From assembly GCF_000513895.2 (NCBI RefSeq), contig NZ_CP165782.1, positions 1-64,000 on the forward strand: a DNA stretch of 64,000 nt, given 5' to 3'. The stretch comes from Ensifer sp. WSM1721 (GTDB lineage: Bacteria; Pseudomonadota; Alphaproteobacteria; Rhizobiales; Rhizobiaceae). Below the pieces are notes generated by a model, which did not search any database, had not been told where the DNA came from, and saw nothing but the letters and a program-made list of their open reading frames with translations. How positions within the stretch are numbered: the first letter of the stretch is position 1; every line of letters begins with the position of its first letter. A program made the translations under genes and the position numbers. Positions 9,173 through 18,305 of this stretch are shown one piece after another.

Positions 9173-9201
9173 CTTGATTTTTCGGGCTCAAACCTCGATA
9201 T
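9173..9201 (+). promoter_or_regulatory. Possible RpoH (sigma-32) promoter of grpE
   Basis: CTTGAT (9173-9178) is followed after 14 bp by CCTCGATAT (9193-9201), resembling the alphaproteobacterial heat-shock pattern CTTGAA/CCATAT. The site is about 100 bp before grpE. The -10 is imperfect and the assignment rests partly on the gene's known heat-shock role. Confidence 0.35.
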
Positions 9202-9297
9202 CGGCTTCAAATCCAGGCAGCAGAACGTTCAAGCAAAGCGACTTCCGCTGGTTTGATGATGCCGAACGCACCAAAGAAAACACATTCGGAGAACGTC

Positions 9298-9924
9298 ATG
9301 ACCGACGAAACGAACAAGAACGGACCTGAGGCCGCGGCGCCGGAAGAAAATCAAAAGGCTGCCGCGCCGGAAGCGGCGGAGCAGACGGAAGCCGACGCTT
9401 CCACGGCCGCGCCGAACCCGCTGGAGCTCGCCAAGGCGGAAAACGCGGAGCTGCGTGACAAATATCTTCGCCTCGCCGCCGAGATGGATAATCTACGCCG
9501 TCGCACCGAGCGTGAGGTGAAGGATGCAAAGTCCTATTCCGTCGCCGGTTTCGCGCGCGACATGCTGGCGGTCTCCGACAATCTGCGCCGCGCGCTGGAA
9601 GCCATCCCGGCCGAGGCGAGGGAATCCGGCGATGCCGGTCTTACTGCGCTGATCGAAGGCGTCGAGATGACCGAGCGCTCGATGCTCGCAGCGCTCGAAC
9701 GCCATGGCGTGAAGAAGCTGGAGCCAACCGGCCAGAAGTTCGATCCGAATTTCCATCAGGCGATGTTCGAGGTTCCCAACACCGAGGTTCCGAACAACAC
9801 GGTCGTGCAGGTCGTCCAGGCCGGCTACACCATCGGCGAGCGGGTCCTGCGCCCGGCAATGGTCGGCGTTGCCAAGGGTGGGCCGAAGGTGCCTGCTTCG
9901 GAAAACGAGACGCCGGCTGCCTGA
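9298..9924 (+). CDS. grpE: Nucleotide exchange factor GrpE
   Basis: GrpE is the DnaK nucleotide-exchange factor. The 208 residues comprise an acidic, low-complexity N-terminus (about 1-45), a long helix with [20 protein letters not shown], and the C-terminal beta domain with the signature around [11 protein letters not shown] and [21 protein letters not shown]. The ATG at 9298 is chosen over an in-frame start 45 bp upstream because GGAGAA lies 4 bp before it and the family begins MTDE here. dnaK is not in the window. Confidence 0.95.
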   Translation: MTDETNKNGPEAAAPEENQKAAAPEAAEQTEADASTAAPNPLELAKAENAELRDKYLRLAAEMDNLRRRTEREVKDAKSYSVAGFARDMLAVSDNLRRALEAIPAEARESGDAGLTALIEGVEMTERSMLAALERHGVKKLEPTGQKFDPNFHQAMFEVPNTEVPNNTVVQVVQAGYTIGERVLRPAMVGVAKGGPKVPASENETPAA

Positions 9925-10306
9925 TCGCGGATGGCTTGACGATCACGTCGAAGCGCCGCGCGTTCTTGTGAATGCGCGGAGCTTGCTGTTTTGTGCGGAA
10001 TTAGGCGATGCGTCGAATGCTTCGTCGCCCCGTTCTAAGCTGCTTCTTGATCGCCCCTGCACCTCACCTCATCGTCATCCTCGGGCTTGACCCGAGGATC
10101 CACGCCGCACGCATGCCCCGCGATATGCGAGCACCAGGTCGCGTATTCTGGGGTGGCTGGCCATGCCTTTTCGAATCTCGCTGCTCCTCGTGAATGGATC
10201 CTCGGGCTTGACCCGGTCAAGCCCGAGTATGACGACACTTTCCTGGAATCGCTTTAGAGAATGCGGCAGGCCGGCGAGGCACTCCCACCATTCTCTTCAC
10301 CGCGAG
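9925..10306. repeat. Gene-free interval with a composite palindromic repeat
   Basis: No gene is seen in these 382 bp. From about 10070 to 10238 two inverted copies of a short palindrome (CGTCATCCTCGGGCTTGACC at the left; its complement ending in TATGACGA at the right) enclose about 100 bp. This layout is typical of non-coding palindromic elements in rhizobial genomes. The right copy contains an extra self-complementary segment (GGGCTTGACC/GGTCAAGCCC) that would form a stable hairpin and could act as a transcription barrier after grpE. Confidence 0.65.
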
Positions 10307-11542
10307 CTACCCAAACAGCTGCCGGAGGTGGTCGTTTAGGAAGCGGCCTTCCGGATCGACTTTGGCTCTCAGCGCGCGAAAGTCCCCCGAGCGTGGGTAA
10401 AGCGCGGCCATGTCCTCTGCGCCGAGAAAATGCAGCTTGCCCCAATGGGGGCGCGAGCCGTATTGCCTGAGGATCGTGTCGACGTCCTTCAGATATTCCC
10501 AGTAGTCGGTACCCGGCTCGCCGGAGACGGAGAGGGTTATCGAGTCCTGCTTGTAAAAGGGGCTGATCCAACCGGAGTCGCCGGCGGTGAAGCGATATTC
10601 GATCGGGTAGATGCAGGTCGGGTGCTTCTCCAGCATGAGCTTGCGCACTGCTCTCACGGCGTCCTTTCCGTGCGCGACCGGCACCGCATATTCCAGTTCA
10701 TGGAAGTTGGGCACGTATTCGATCGGATAGATTTCCGAGGAATAGGCGATCCTTTCGAAGTTGCCTTCCATCGGCGGCCGGTCGGTGATGTCTATCACCT
10801 TCATTTCGCAGACATCGGCCGTCTTCTCCGTCGTCGAGACCGAGGAGGTGTCCGGCAAGCAATAGCAATGGCGGCTTTCAGGGAGCGGGCACCAGAAGAA
10901 GCCAAAATGCCGGTGCTTCGCCGCAAGCTCGTCGTGCTGTTCCATGCATTCGTCGAAATCGCAGCGCCACAGCTTTTCATAGAGGTTATAGCTGTCCATC
11001 ACCTGAAGCGTGATTTCCGAGATGACGCCTAGCATGCCGACGGAGACCCGCGCGGCCTCAAGCAGATCCGGCGTCGTCTCGTCGACGACCAGGATCGAGC
11101 CGTCGGGCTGGACGAGACGCATGCCGACGATCTGCGAGGCCATGTTGCCAAGCGCCGCGCCGGTTCCGTGCGTGCCGGTGGTGAGCGCGCCGGCAAGCGC
11201 CTGGCTATCGATGTCACCCTGGTTGATCAGCGACAGGCCGTTCGACTTCAGCACCTTGCCGAGCTGGTTGATGGTCGTCCCGGCCTTGACCGAAACCCGT
11301 TTGCGCGCCTCATCGATTTGGACGACGCCCTGCATGCTTGAAAGCGTCAGCATGAGGCCGCTCGTCAGGGCGACGGGGGTGAAGGAATGACCGGACCCGG
11401 CGCAGCGCACGTTGAGGCCGGCGCTCGTCGCCTCGCGCACCATCTCGGCGAGGGTGGCTTCGCTCTCCGGCGCGCCCCTATGACGGACGATGCACGATTG
11501 GTTTCCGACCCAGTTTCGCCAGTGGCCGCCCTCTTGCAGCAT
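10307..11542 (-). CDS. FAD-dependent sugar-1,4-lactone oxidase-like protein
   Basis: A 411-residue flavoprotein of the D-arabinono/L-gulono-1,4-lactone oxidase (ALO/VAO) family. The FAD-binding PCMH domain covers about residues 10-185, with VRCAGSGHSFTPVA and the segment GALTTGTHGTG typical of this subfamily. The C-terminal ALO domain includes PIEYRF and ends with RPHWGKLHF and DPEGRFLNDHLRQLF, supplying the substrate-site HWGK motif. Substrate (a sugar lactone or alditol) is not predictable. A 12-bp gap separates it from the SDR gene upstream, suggesting a two-gene oxidoreductase operon. Confidence 0.85.
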   Translation of the reverse strand: MLQEGGHWRNWVGNQSCIVRHRGAPESEATLAEMVREATSAGLNVRCAGSGHSFTPVALTSGLMLTLSSMQGVVQIDEARKRVSVKAGTTINQLGKVLKSNGLSLINQGDIDSQALAGALTTGTHGTGAALGNMASQIVGMRLVQPDGSILVVDETTPDLLEAARVSVGMLGVISEITLQVMDSYNLYEKLWRCDFDECMEQHDELAAKHRHFGFFWCPLPESRHCYCLPDTSSVSTTEKTADVCEMKVIDITDRPPMEGNFERIAYSSEIYPIEYVPNFHELEYAVPVAHGKDAVRAVRKLMLEKHPTCIYPIEYRFTAGDSGWISPFYKQDSITLSVSGEPGTDYWEYLKDVDTILRQYGSRPHWGKLHFLGAEDMAALYPRSGDFRALRAKVDPEGRFLNDHLRQLFG

Positions 11543-11554
11543 TCTTGTCTCCCC

Positions 11555-12322
11555 TCAGACCGCAGTGAAGCAATTGTCGACGAAAAGATGCGTGCCGTTG
11601 ATGAAGCTCGCCTCGTCGCTCGCCAGGAACAGTGCGGCATGGGCGACCTCCTTCGGGTCGCACATCCGTCCCTGCTGGGCGGCGATTGCCGCCTCCGAAA
11701 CGTCGACGCCGTATTTCGTCAGGCCCGCGATTTCGCGCTTGCCATGGTCGGTCGCGATGAAGCCCGGGCAGACGGCGTTACAGCGAATGCCGCGGTCGCG
11801 GAACTCGACGGCGATCGCGCGGGCGAACATGTGGCAGGCGCCCTTGGTCGTGTCGTAGAGCACTTCCATGGGTGTCGCGGCGACCGCGGAGATCGAGGAG
11901 GTGCAGATGATGCTGCCGCCGCCCGCCTGAAGCATGCCGGGAAGCACCGCTTTGGTCATCAGGAACATGCTCTTCACGTTCACCGCCATCAGCCGGTCCC
12001 ATTCCTCCTCCTGCGTTTCGAGGAAGGGGCCGACTGCGAGAATCCCCGCGTGGTTGAAGAGCACCGTTATCGGCCCGAAGGCACGCTCGACAGTTTGAAC
12101 GGCGGTGGTGACCTCGGCCGAAACCGAGACGTCCGCGGCCGCAAAGACCGCCTCGCCGCCTTCGGCGCGAATGGCGGCGGCGACCTCTTCGCCCTTGCTC
12201 TTCGGCAGGTCGACGATGCCGACCTTGGCGCCCTCGCGGGCGAAGAGCTGGGAAGCCGCGAGCCCACAGCCACCCGCACCGCCGCTGATCAACGCAATCT
12301 TCCCCGAAAGCCTGCCCGTCAT
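11555..12322 (-). CDS. Short-chain dehydrogenase/reductase (SDR)
   Basis: A 255-residue classical SDR. The N-terminal Rossmann motif is ISGGAGGCGLAASQLFA (a TGxxxGxG variant), followed by Asp at the end of the second strand (VGIVDLP), which favours NAD over NADP. Further motifs are NHAG, the catalytic Ser region TSSISAV and the YxxxK motif YDTTK, then the cap CPGFIATDHG. AGGAG precedes the ATG. It is the first gene of a likely pair with the lactone-oxidase-like flavoprotein. The substrate is unknown, probably a sugar or polyol given the neighbour. Confidence 0.88.
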   Translation of the reverse strand: MTGRLSGKIALISGGAGGCGLAASQLFAREGAKVGIVDLPKSKGEEVAAAIRAEGGEAVFAAADVSVSAEVTTAVQTVERAFGPITVLFNHAGILAVGPFLETQEEEWDRLMAVNVKSMFLMTKAVLPGMLQAGGGSIICTSSISAVAATPMEVLYDTTKGACHMFARAIAVEFRDRGIRCNAVCPGFIATDHGKREIAGLTKYGVDVSEAAIAAQQGRMCDPKEVAHAALFLASDEASFINGTHLFVDNCFTAV

Positions 12323-12675
12323 CGCCTCGCTCCTTCCCCATCCCGCTCTCCCCGAAGGGTTTGACGGGCGACCGCCTTGCAGGTCGGAAGTATTATTGAC
12401 GAAGGGAAGCCTGTCGAGATCCCATGGGCGATACGGGGTCGGCGCACCCGAGCCTCCCGGCGGGAGGCGTAAAAATGGCTGCGGGCGGCGCGCATCAATT
12501 CGGTGATGGCAACGGACTCAGCATCTCCGGCCCGGGCGCTGTTGCGCCCATTCATCGACCAGCTCGACCGTTGTCGGCTTTACTGGGGCCGCAGTCTTAT
12601 CGGTCGCGCAAAGCTCGCTGTAGCACTTTGAATTGCCGCATGTTTTTCCGATTCAAGGAAACATGCAGTAGGCGT
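12323..12675. repeat. Gene-free interval with a truncated RIME-type repeat
   Basis: The 353-bp spacer between ptsN and the SDR gene has no credible gene. Its right part (about 12589-12670) is a partial copy of the RIME-like element in reverse orientation. It keeps the GCTGTAGCACTTTGAATTGC junction and an ATGTTTTTCC/GGAAACATGC palindrome but lacks most of the first palindrome seen in the full copies. The rest should hold the SDR promoter, which I could not pinpoint. Confidence 0.6.
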
Positions 12676-13140
12676 TCAGGCGGCGTGCGAGGTGGCGTCG
12701 TCGTTAAGGAGCGTGTAGATCGCGCTCGCAGAATCGCTCGCCCGGATGCGCGTCACCATGTCGTGGTCGCGCAGCACGCGCGCGATCCGTGACAGGGCCT
12801 TCAGGTGGTCGGCGCCGGCGCCTTCCGGAGCCAGTAGAAGGAAGACGAGGTCAACCGGCTGGTCGTCGAGCGCCTCGAAATCGACGGGCGTCTCGAGCCG
12901 CGCGAAGATGCCGACGATCGATGGAAGCTTGCCGAGCTTGCCGTGCGGGATGGCGATGCCGTTGCCCACACCGGTCGACCCGAGCCGCTCCCGCTGCAGG
13001 ATGACGTCGAAGATTTCCCGCTCCGGCAGACCGGTGAGTTTCGATGCTTTTGCCGCCAATTCCTGTAGGAGTTGCTTTTTCGAGTTGGCCCTCATGGCCG
13101 GGATGATCGCATTTTGATGCAGCAAGCCTGCCAATGCCAT
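12676..13140 (-). CDS. ptsN: Nitrogen-regulatory PTS IIA protein (EIIANtr)
   Basis: A 154-residue PTS EIIA type-2 protein of the nitrogen PTS, a phospho-relay that regulates processes such as potassium transport and stringent response rather than sugar uptake. The phosphorylated His is His66 in IAIPHGKL, preceded by RERLGSTGVGNG, and DLVFLLLAPE and HLKALSRIARVL are also typical. Co-location downstream of rpoN and hpf is the standard proteobacterial arrangement. The partner kinase genes (ptsP, npr) are not in the window. Confidence 0.96.
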   Translation of the reverse strand: MALAGLLHQNAIIPAMRANSKKQLLQELAAKASKLTGLPEREIFDVILQRERLGSTGVGNGIAIPHGKLGKLPSIVGIFARLETPVDFEALDDQPVDLVFLLLAPEGAGADHLKALSRIARVLRDHDMVTRIRASDSASAIYTLLNDDATSHAA

Positions 13141-13276
13141 TCTTTTATCCTCGTTCGCCGGTTAGAGCCTGACGATCTCAGCACAAATGTGTCGTGCTGG
13201 CTCTACCCATCTTTCTCTGGGCGGGTCTGATGCACAGAAAAGTCGAACTTTTCCGCCTTCCCGCTGATCGGAGCGC

Positions 13277-13305
13277 GGGGAAGTCCGGGTATGCCGGCCT
13301 TCCCC
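13277..13305 (-). other. Strong intergenic hairpin between hpf and ptsN
   Basis: On the minus strand GGGGAAG-G-CCGG-CATAC-CCGG-A-CTTCCCC folds into a 7+4 bp hairpin just after the hpf stop. No T-tract follows, so it is not a standard terminator. It may stabilise the upstream RNA, mark a processing site, or attenuate read-through into ptsN. Confidence 0.5.
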
Positions 13306-13314
13306 TCGTGCCAC

Positions 13315-13887
13315 TCATGCCTTGATATTGGCGGCGTCGATCCAGCCAATATTTCCATCGTTGCGCCGATATACGATGTTCAGGTCTTCCTTGCCGGGGC
13401 TACGAAACATCAGCACCGGCTCGTCCGTCATGTCCAAAGCCATGACGGCGTTGGCGACAGACATCGTTCGCAACTGTTTCGTGGTTTCGGCGACGATTGT
13501 CGGCGCGTAATCCTCGGGAACTTCCTCGTCCTCGAAGGGAACGGAGTCCATCACCCGATAGGCCACTTCGGCGGTATTCTGACCATTGCCGTTGTGATGG
13601 TCCTTGAGCTTGCGCTTATAGCGCCGGAGCCGCTTCTCAATTCGGTCCGCAGCCGTATCGAAGGCCGCCTGCGGTTCGCTCGCCTGGCCATTCGCCTGCA
13701 AGACCACGCCCGTATCGAGATGAAGCTTGCAGTCGGCGCTGAAGCGCGAGCCCGACTTTTCCACAGTGACCTGGCTCGAATATCCTCCGTCGAAATATTT
13801 GGTTACGGCCTGTCGGATCTGCTCGCCGATGCGCGAGCGAAACGAATCGCCGATTTCCATATGTTTACCGGATACACGCACACTCAT
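13315..13887 (-). CDS. hpf: Ribosome hibernation promoting factor, long form (HPF/RaiA family)
   Basis: A 190-residue ribosome-dimerising factor. The N-terminal S30AE domain (about 1-100) starts MSVRVSGKHMEIGDSFRSRI and has the basic helix RIEKRLRRYKRKLKDHH; an acidic linker follows; the C-terminal S30AE_C dimerisation domain is about 130-188 (MSVANAVMALDMTDEPVLMF). The ATG at 13887 has AGAGGAAA in front and matches the family start; an in-frame extension upstream is not conserved-looking. It sits between rpoN and ptsN, the classic location of the sigma-54 modulation protein. Confidence 0.95.
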   Translation of the reverse strand: MSVRVSGKHMEIGDSFRSRIGEQIRQAVTKYFDGGYSSQVTVEKSGSRFSADCKLHLDTGVVLQANGQASEPQAAFDTAADRIEKRLRRYKRKLKDHHNGNGQNTAEVAYRVMDSVPFEDEEVPEDYAPTIVAETTKQLRTMSVANAVMALDMTDEPVLMFRSPGKEDLNIVYRRNDGNIGWIDAANIKA

Positions 13888-14240
13888 GGAGTTTCCTCTC
13901 TCGTTCGTGACTTGCGTATCCAGTCTATTCCAAGCGCTTCCGTCATCCAAGCTTTTCAGCACGGACCGCGCGGAAGCATCGCCGGAGCGGAGTTGTCGTC
14001 CTCCGGAAATTGCGGCGGGCTCATATCCGCTGTGTCGAAGAGAGTCAATCGCAGCCCGCGAAAATAAACGGTTGTGGGGTCTGTGGGGTTCCACATTGCA
14101 GTCGCAAATCTGAGCTGGATCGGCCCTACCCTATCCCCAGGGCAGGCATAGATTGAGAGGCCGCAGCGAGCCTTCTCCGCCCTGCCCGCCGCGAAAAGGT
14201 GGCCGCCAGGCGGCATGGAGGCAAAGCCACCCTTTGCCGA

Positions 14241-15800
14241 TTAGAAGCCGGCAGCCTTGGCGAGTGCGCGCTTCTCGCGTCGCCGCTGGACCGAGGAGGG
14301 GATGTTCATCGCCTCGCGATATTTGGCGACGGTGCGCCGTGCAATGTCGACGCCGGCCTGCTTGAGAATGTCGACGATGTCGTCGTCAGACAGCACCGCG
14401 TCGGCGCGTTCCTGACTGATCATCGTGCGGATGCGGTGACGGACGGACTCGGCCGAATGGGCGTCGCCGTTTTCCGCAGAGCCGATCGAGACCGTGAAGA
14501 AGTACTTCAACTCGAAGAGCCCACGCGGGGTCAGCATGTATTTGTTGGAGGTGACGCGGCTCACCGTCGATTCATGCATCTTGATCGCATCGGCGATGAT
14601 CCTGAGGTTCAGCGGGCGCAAATGGTCGACGCCGTGGAGGAGAAAAGCGTCCTGTTGTCTGACGATTTCGCTCGCCACCTTCATGATCGTCTTGGCGCGC
14701 TGGTCGAGGCTGCGCGTCAGCCAGTTTGCGTTTTGCAGGCACTCGCTGAGGAAAGCCTGATCGCTGCTGCTCTTCTGGCTGCTGCGTGATATCTCGGCGA
14801 AATAGTCGTGATTGACGAGAACCCGGGGCAGCGCGTCGGGATTGAGCTCGACCAACCAGCCGCCATCGGGTCCGGCGCGCACGACAACGTCCGGGATGAT
14901 CGCCTCGGTGACGCCCGTTTCGAAGCTGGTGCCGGGTTTCGGATCGAGCTTGCGGATCTCCGCGAGCATTTCGACGAGATCTTCCTCGTCGACGCCGCAG
15001 ATCTTCTTAAGACTTGCGAAGTCGCGACGCGCGAGCAGCTCGAGATTGGCGACGAGCGCCTCCATTGCCGGATCCAGCCGATCGCGGGCGCGCAGTTGAA
15101 TGGCGAGGCATTCGCCGAGCGAGCGCGCGAAGACGCCCGGCGGATCGAACTGCTGCAGGACCAGGAGCACGCGCATCACATCGTCGCTTGTCGTCCCGAG
15201 CCTTGCCGCCGTCTCCTCAAGGTCGGCATGCAGGTAGCCCGCGTCGTCGAGCTGGTCGATGAGATGCTGAGCTATCAACCGGTCGGCGTGCGCATGGAAC
15301 GCGAAGGGGAGCTGCTCGACGAGCGCTTCCGTGAGGGTCTTCCGGCAGGCGACGAAATCGTCGAGGTCGTATCCCTCACCGTGGTCGCCGTCTCCGGCTC
15401 CCGGCATCGATTTCCATTGGCCGAGCAATTCGGGGGCATCGGCCCGCTGCGGCGTCGTGTCGTCCTGAAAGACGTTGGCGAAGTCGGCATCGAGCCCTTC
15501 GCTCAGCCTCTCGCCTGGATCCGAGATGGCACTGTCGTAAAGGTCGCCCTGGCCGGCGGGCTCGTCGAAGCCGCTCTCCGCCGCAGGCGCGCCCAAGTCC
15601 TCGCGGCCTGCGCGCTCCGACGCGACCGCCATCTCGTCGCCGGACTGAAGCTCGAGCAGCGGGTTCTTCTCGACTTCCTGCGCGATGAACTGGGTAAGCT
15701 CCAAATGAGTCATCTGAAGCAGCTGGATCGACTGCATCAGTTGCGGCGTCATGACCAGCGACTGTGACTGTCGCAAATGAAGGCTGGCAGACAAGGCCAT
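14241..15800 (-). CDS. rpoN: RNA polymerase sigma-54 factor RpoN
   Basis: Sigma-54 directs transcription of nitrogen-assimilation, dicarboxylate-transport and nif genes with enhancer-binding activators. The 519-residue protein has region I (SASLHLRQSQSLVMTPQLMQ, Gln-rich), an acidic region II (about 60-130), a core-binding domain, and the C-terminal DNA-binding domain ending in the RpoN box ARRTVAKYRE at 487-496. Length is typical for rhizobia. It is followed downstream by hpf and ptsN, and the lptCAB genes lie upstream after a 246-bp spacer, so rpoN probably has its own promoter. Confidence 0.98.
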   Translation of the reverse strand: MALSASLHLRQSQSLVMTPQLMQSIQLLQMTHLELTQFIAQEVEKNPLLELQSGDEMAVASERAGREDLGAPAAESGFDEPAGQGDLYDSAISDPGERLSEGLDADFANVFQDDTTPQRADAPELLGQWKSMPGAGDGDHGEGYDLDDFVACRKTLTEALVEQLPFAFHAHADRLIAQHLIDQLDDAGYLHADLEETAARLGTTSDDVMRVLLVLQQFDPPGVFARSLGECLAIQLRARDRLDPAMEALVANLELLARRDFASLKKICGVDEEDLVEMLAEIRKLDPKPGTSFETGVTEAIIPDVVVRAGPDGGWLVELNPDALPRVLVNHDYFAEISRSSQKSSSDQAFLSECLQNANWLTRSLDQRAKTIMKVASEIVRQQDAFLLHGVDHLRPLNLRIIADAIKMHESTVSRVTSNKYMLTPRGLFELKYFFTVSIGSAENGDAHSAESVRHRIRTMISQERADAVLSDDDIVDILKQAGVDIARRTVAKYREAMNIPSSVQRRREKRALAKAAGF

Positions 15801-16046
15801 GCTGACGTTGAAGCTCCCGTCAAATCTCCTTGGCCATGTCTTCCGTTGGACAGGCCATTATTAATTGGCCCAAAAATTGCTTATTACTGAGATTTGGTCA
15901 AGCGCGGACGGCAGCAAAGACGCCGATTCAGCTGCCGGTCGCATCTTCTTTGCATGCACGCCGTCGTCGTGAAGGCGCGTCGGAGCTCTGACGGCGATTC
16001 GAACGAGCGGCAAGGGGACGTAAGGTCGAACACCCTTCTGCTTAAG

Positions 16047-16877
16047 CTACAGGCTGAAGTTATCCCCGAGATAGAGCCTGCGCACATCCGGATTGGTGAC
16101 GATGTCGTTGGCGCGTCCATGCGTCAGCACTTCACCGGCATGTATGATATAGGCGCGGTCGATCAGCCCCAGCGTCTCACGCACATTGTGGTCGGTGATG
16201 AGGACGCCGATGCCGCGCGAGGTCAGGTGGCGCACGAGAGCTTGGATGTCCGCGACCGAGATCGGGTCGACCCCCGCAAAAGGCTCGTCGAGCAGCATGA
16301 AGGTCGGATCGGTTGCGAGAGCCCGGGCGATCTCCAGGCGCCGCCTCTCGCCGCCGGAAAGCGCTATGGCCGGGGATTTGCGCAGGTGTGTGATCGAGAA
16401 TTCGCCAAGGAGGTCGTTGAGCTTGCTCTCGCGGCGCTCGATGTTCTTGTCGTGCACCTCGAGAACGGCGCGGATATTCTCCTCGACCGTCAGCCCGCGG
16501 AAGATCGAGGCCTCCTGCGGCAGGTAGCCGACACCCAGGCGCGCCCGGCGATACATCGGCATCGTCGTAACGTCATTGCCGTTGATCTCGATCGAGCCCT
16601 CGTCGACCGGCACCAGGCCGGTGATCATGTAGAAGCAGGTCGTCTTGCCGGCGCCGTTCGGGCCGAGCAGGCCGACGGCCTCGCCGCGCCGCACGACGAG
16701 CGAGACACCGTTCACGACACGGCGCGAACGGTACGTTTTCGTCAGTCCGCGGGCGATCAGCGTGCCGTCATAGCGCGCCTTGTCGACCGTGCGGACAGGG
16801 GCCGCTGCCGCCGACGGTTTCTTGACCCGTTTGCGTTTGTGAAGAAAGGGTAGCTGCACGAGCGGATCTTGTGTCAA
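16047..16877 (-). CDS. lptB: LPS export ABC transporter ATP-binding protein LptB
   Basis: LptB powers lipopolysaccharide extraction from the inner membrane with LptFG. The 276 residues include Walker A GPNGAGKTT at 72-80, the Q-loop region VGYLPQEASIFRGL, the signature LSGGERRRLEIARAL and Walker B MLLDEPFAGVDP. A basic, Pro/Ala-rich extension of about 35 residues precedes the ABC domain, as in other rhizobial LptB proteins. The predicted start is TTG overlapping the lptA stop (TTGA), implying translational coupling; a GTG at residue 7 is an alternative. Confidence 0.95.
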   Translation of the reverse strand: MTQDPLVQLPFLHKRKRVKKPSAAAAPVRTVDKARYDGTLIARGLTKTYRSRRVVNGVSLVVRRGEAVGLLGPNGAGKTTCFYMITGLVPVDEGSIEINGNDVTTMPMYRRARLGVGYLPQEASIFRGLTVEENIRAVLEVHDKNIERRESKLNDLLGEFSITHLRKSPAIALSGGERRRLEIARALATDPTFMLLDEPFAGVDPISVADIQALVRHLTSRGIGVLITDHNVRETLGLIDRAYIIHAGEVLTHGRANDIVTNPDVRRLYLGDNFSL

Positions 16878-17440
16878 TTCTGCTGCTGCTTGCGGGACTG
16901 CGGGTCGAGTTGGATCTGCACGCGACCGCCACAGGCCTCGAGTTGTGCCTCGCCCGTGTCCATCTGCACGTTCAACTGGCAGCCGACGAAGACGTTCTTG
17001 CCCTCGGAAAGGACCACCTTCTGGCCCTTGAGCACGATCGTCTGGTCGGTCAGGTTGACAAGGCCGCTGTCGCCCGTCGCCTGCTGCGTGCCGGAGCTCA
17101 GGAACACCTTGTTGCTGACCTCGATCCGATCAATGTCGGCATTGCCGCTGGTGACCGAGCCTCCGCCCGCCTTGTAGAAGACGGTCATGTTGCCGGCCTG
17201 AAGCGTCGTCGTGCCCTGCACGACCTTCACGTTGCCGGTAAAGATCGCCTTGCTTTCCGGATCCTTGATCTCGAGCTTGTCGCTTTCGATTTGGATCGGC
17301 TTGTCGTTCGAGAGCTGGATCCCCTGCATGCGGCTGGACGTGGCCTGCGCCGAAGCAGTCGAAGCAATCAACAAAGCGCCAATTCCGGCAGCGGCCAGAG
17401 CGGCGGAAATTCTAAAAAAAACGGCAGGTTTGACCGACAT
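16874..17440 (-). CDS. lptA: LPS transport periplasmic protein LptA
   Basis: LptA forms the periplasmic bridge that carries LPS from LptC to LptD. The 188-residue protein has a cleavable-looking signal peptide (hydrophobic stretch about 12-30, then ASAQA) and an OstA/LptA beta-jellyroll (QIESDKLEIKDPESKAIFTGNV, then GNMTVFY). Gln- and Lys-rich tail. It lies between lptC (17 bp gap) and lptB (4-bp overlap). Confidence 0.92.
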   Translation of the reverse strand: MSVKPAVFFRISAALAAAGIGALLIASTASAQATSSRMQGIQLSNDKPIQIESDKLEIKDPESKAIFTGNVKVVQGTTTLQAGNMTVFYKAGGGSVTSGNADIDRIEVSNKVFLSSGTQQATGDSGLVNLTDQTIVLKGQKVVLSEGKNVFVGCQLNVQMDTGEAQLEACGGRVQIQLDPQSRKQQQN

Positions 17441-17457
17441 GGCTGCACCGGGTCCTG

Positions 17458-18126
17458 TTATTTTGCGTTCTTGCGTATGGCGGTGGGTTCGATATTGACC
17501 CTTACCATGCCTTCGAATGTTACAATACGTCCCTTATCTGTCATTCGCAGCTTCTGCGCAACGATCGATCCGCCCTTCATGCTGATGGCAATCGGCTTTT
17601 TCGTTTCCATTTCGCCGGCATTGATATCCAGATAGGCCGACTGGAAATCGGCATTGACGCCATTATTCATGGAAATAGTGAACGGGGCGTTCATGTCGAG
17701 CGTGTTGGCGCCGCGATCGTAGATGCCGCTTGCTGCATCCACGGTCGCTATCAGCGTATCGTTGACCGGCATCTCGGCATGTATCGTCTCGAGCGTGATG
17801 ATGTTCGGATTGGCGATATCCTGGAGCGCGCGCTCCGCCTTCATCGAATAGCTGATATCCTGCCTGTTGCGGCCGGAGATCGCCGGCTTCTGCATCACGA
17901 TCTTGCCGTTCTCGATCGTCGCCGTTTCAAGCTGCAAATCTTCGGGAAGAAAGGCACGCACGAACGAAACCGCCGCGAAGATCAGCGCGATCGCGCCAGC
18001 CGCCACCGGCAGGATGACTTTCAGGCGCTTGACACGCGCCGAGTGCCGCGCGGCCGAAGCGTAGGCATCGGCGGAGCTCGTGCCATAGTCGGTAAAGATC
18101 CCGGGGGATCGCGCTTCGTTCAGCAT
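17458..18126 (-). CDS. lptC: LPS export bitopic inner-membrane protein LptC
   Basis: LptC docks the periplasmic LptA bridge onto the LptBFG transporter. With the ATG at 18126 it has 222 residues: a cytoplasmic N-terminus, one membrane segment at about 36-56 (VILPVAAGAIALIFAAVSFV), and a periplasmic LptC/DUF1239 domain containing MNNGVNADFQSAYLDINAGE. An in-frame ATG at 18177 would add 17 residues rich in Arg; neither start has a clear ribosome-binding site. First gene of lptCAB. Confidence 0.9.
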   Translation of the reverse strand: MLNEARSPGIFTDYGTSSADAYASAARHSARVKRLKVILPVAAGAIALIFAAVSFVRAFLPEDLQLETATIENGKIVMQKPAISGRNRQDISYSMKAERALQDIANPNIITLETIHAEMPVNDTLIATVDAASGIYDRGANTLDMNAPFTISMNNGVNADFQSAYLDINAGEMETKKPIAISMKGGSIVAQKLRMTDKGRIVTFEGMVRVNIEPTAIRKNAK

Positions 18127-18305
18127 GCGGGGCCTGTCAGTTTCGTTGGGGCTTCGGCGAATCCGAAGGATCCGCATTTACATACACTGGTGTAAGTCAC
18201 GGCGAATATGGTTATTTTGTCGCCGGCCGACAATGGAGCGGCAAAAACTTTGCATTACGGCGAATGGGACCAGCTTCGGCTTTGAGCCGCCGCCACGCGC
18301 GACTA

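Noticed and set aside
13757..13765. TTTTCCACA, matching a DnaA-box pattern
   Set aside because: A single site inside hpf coding sequence with no cluster of boxes or A/T-rich unwinding region; no origin is supported in the window, and rhizobial origins usually lie elsewhere than dnaA.
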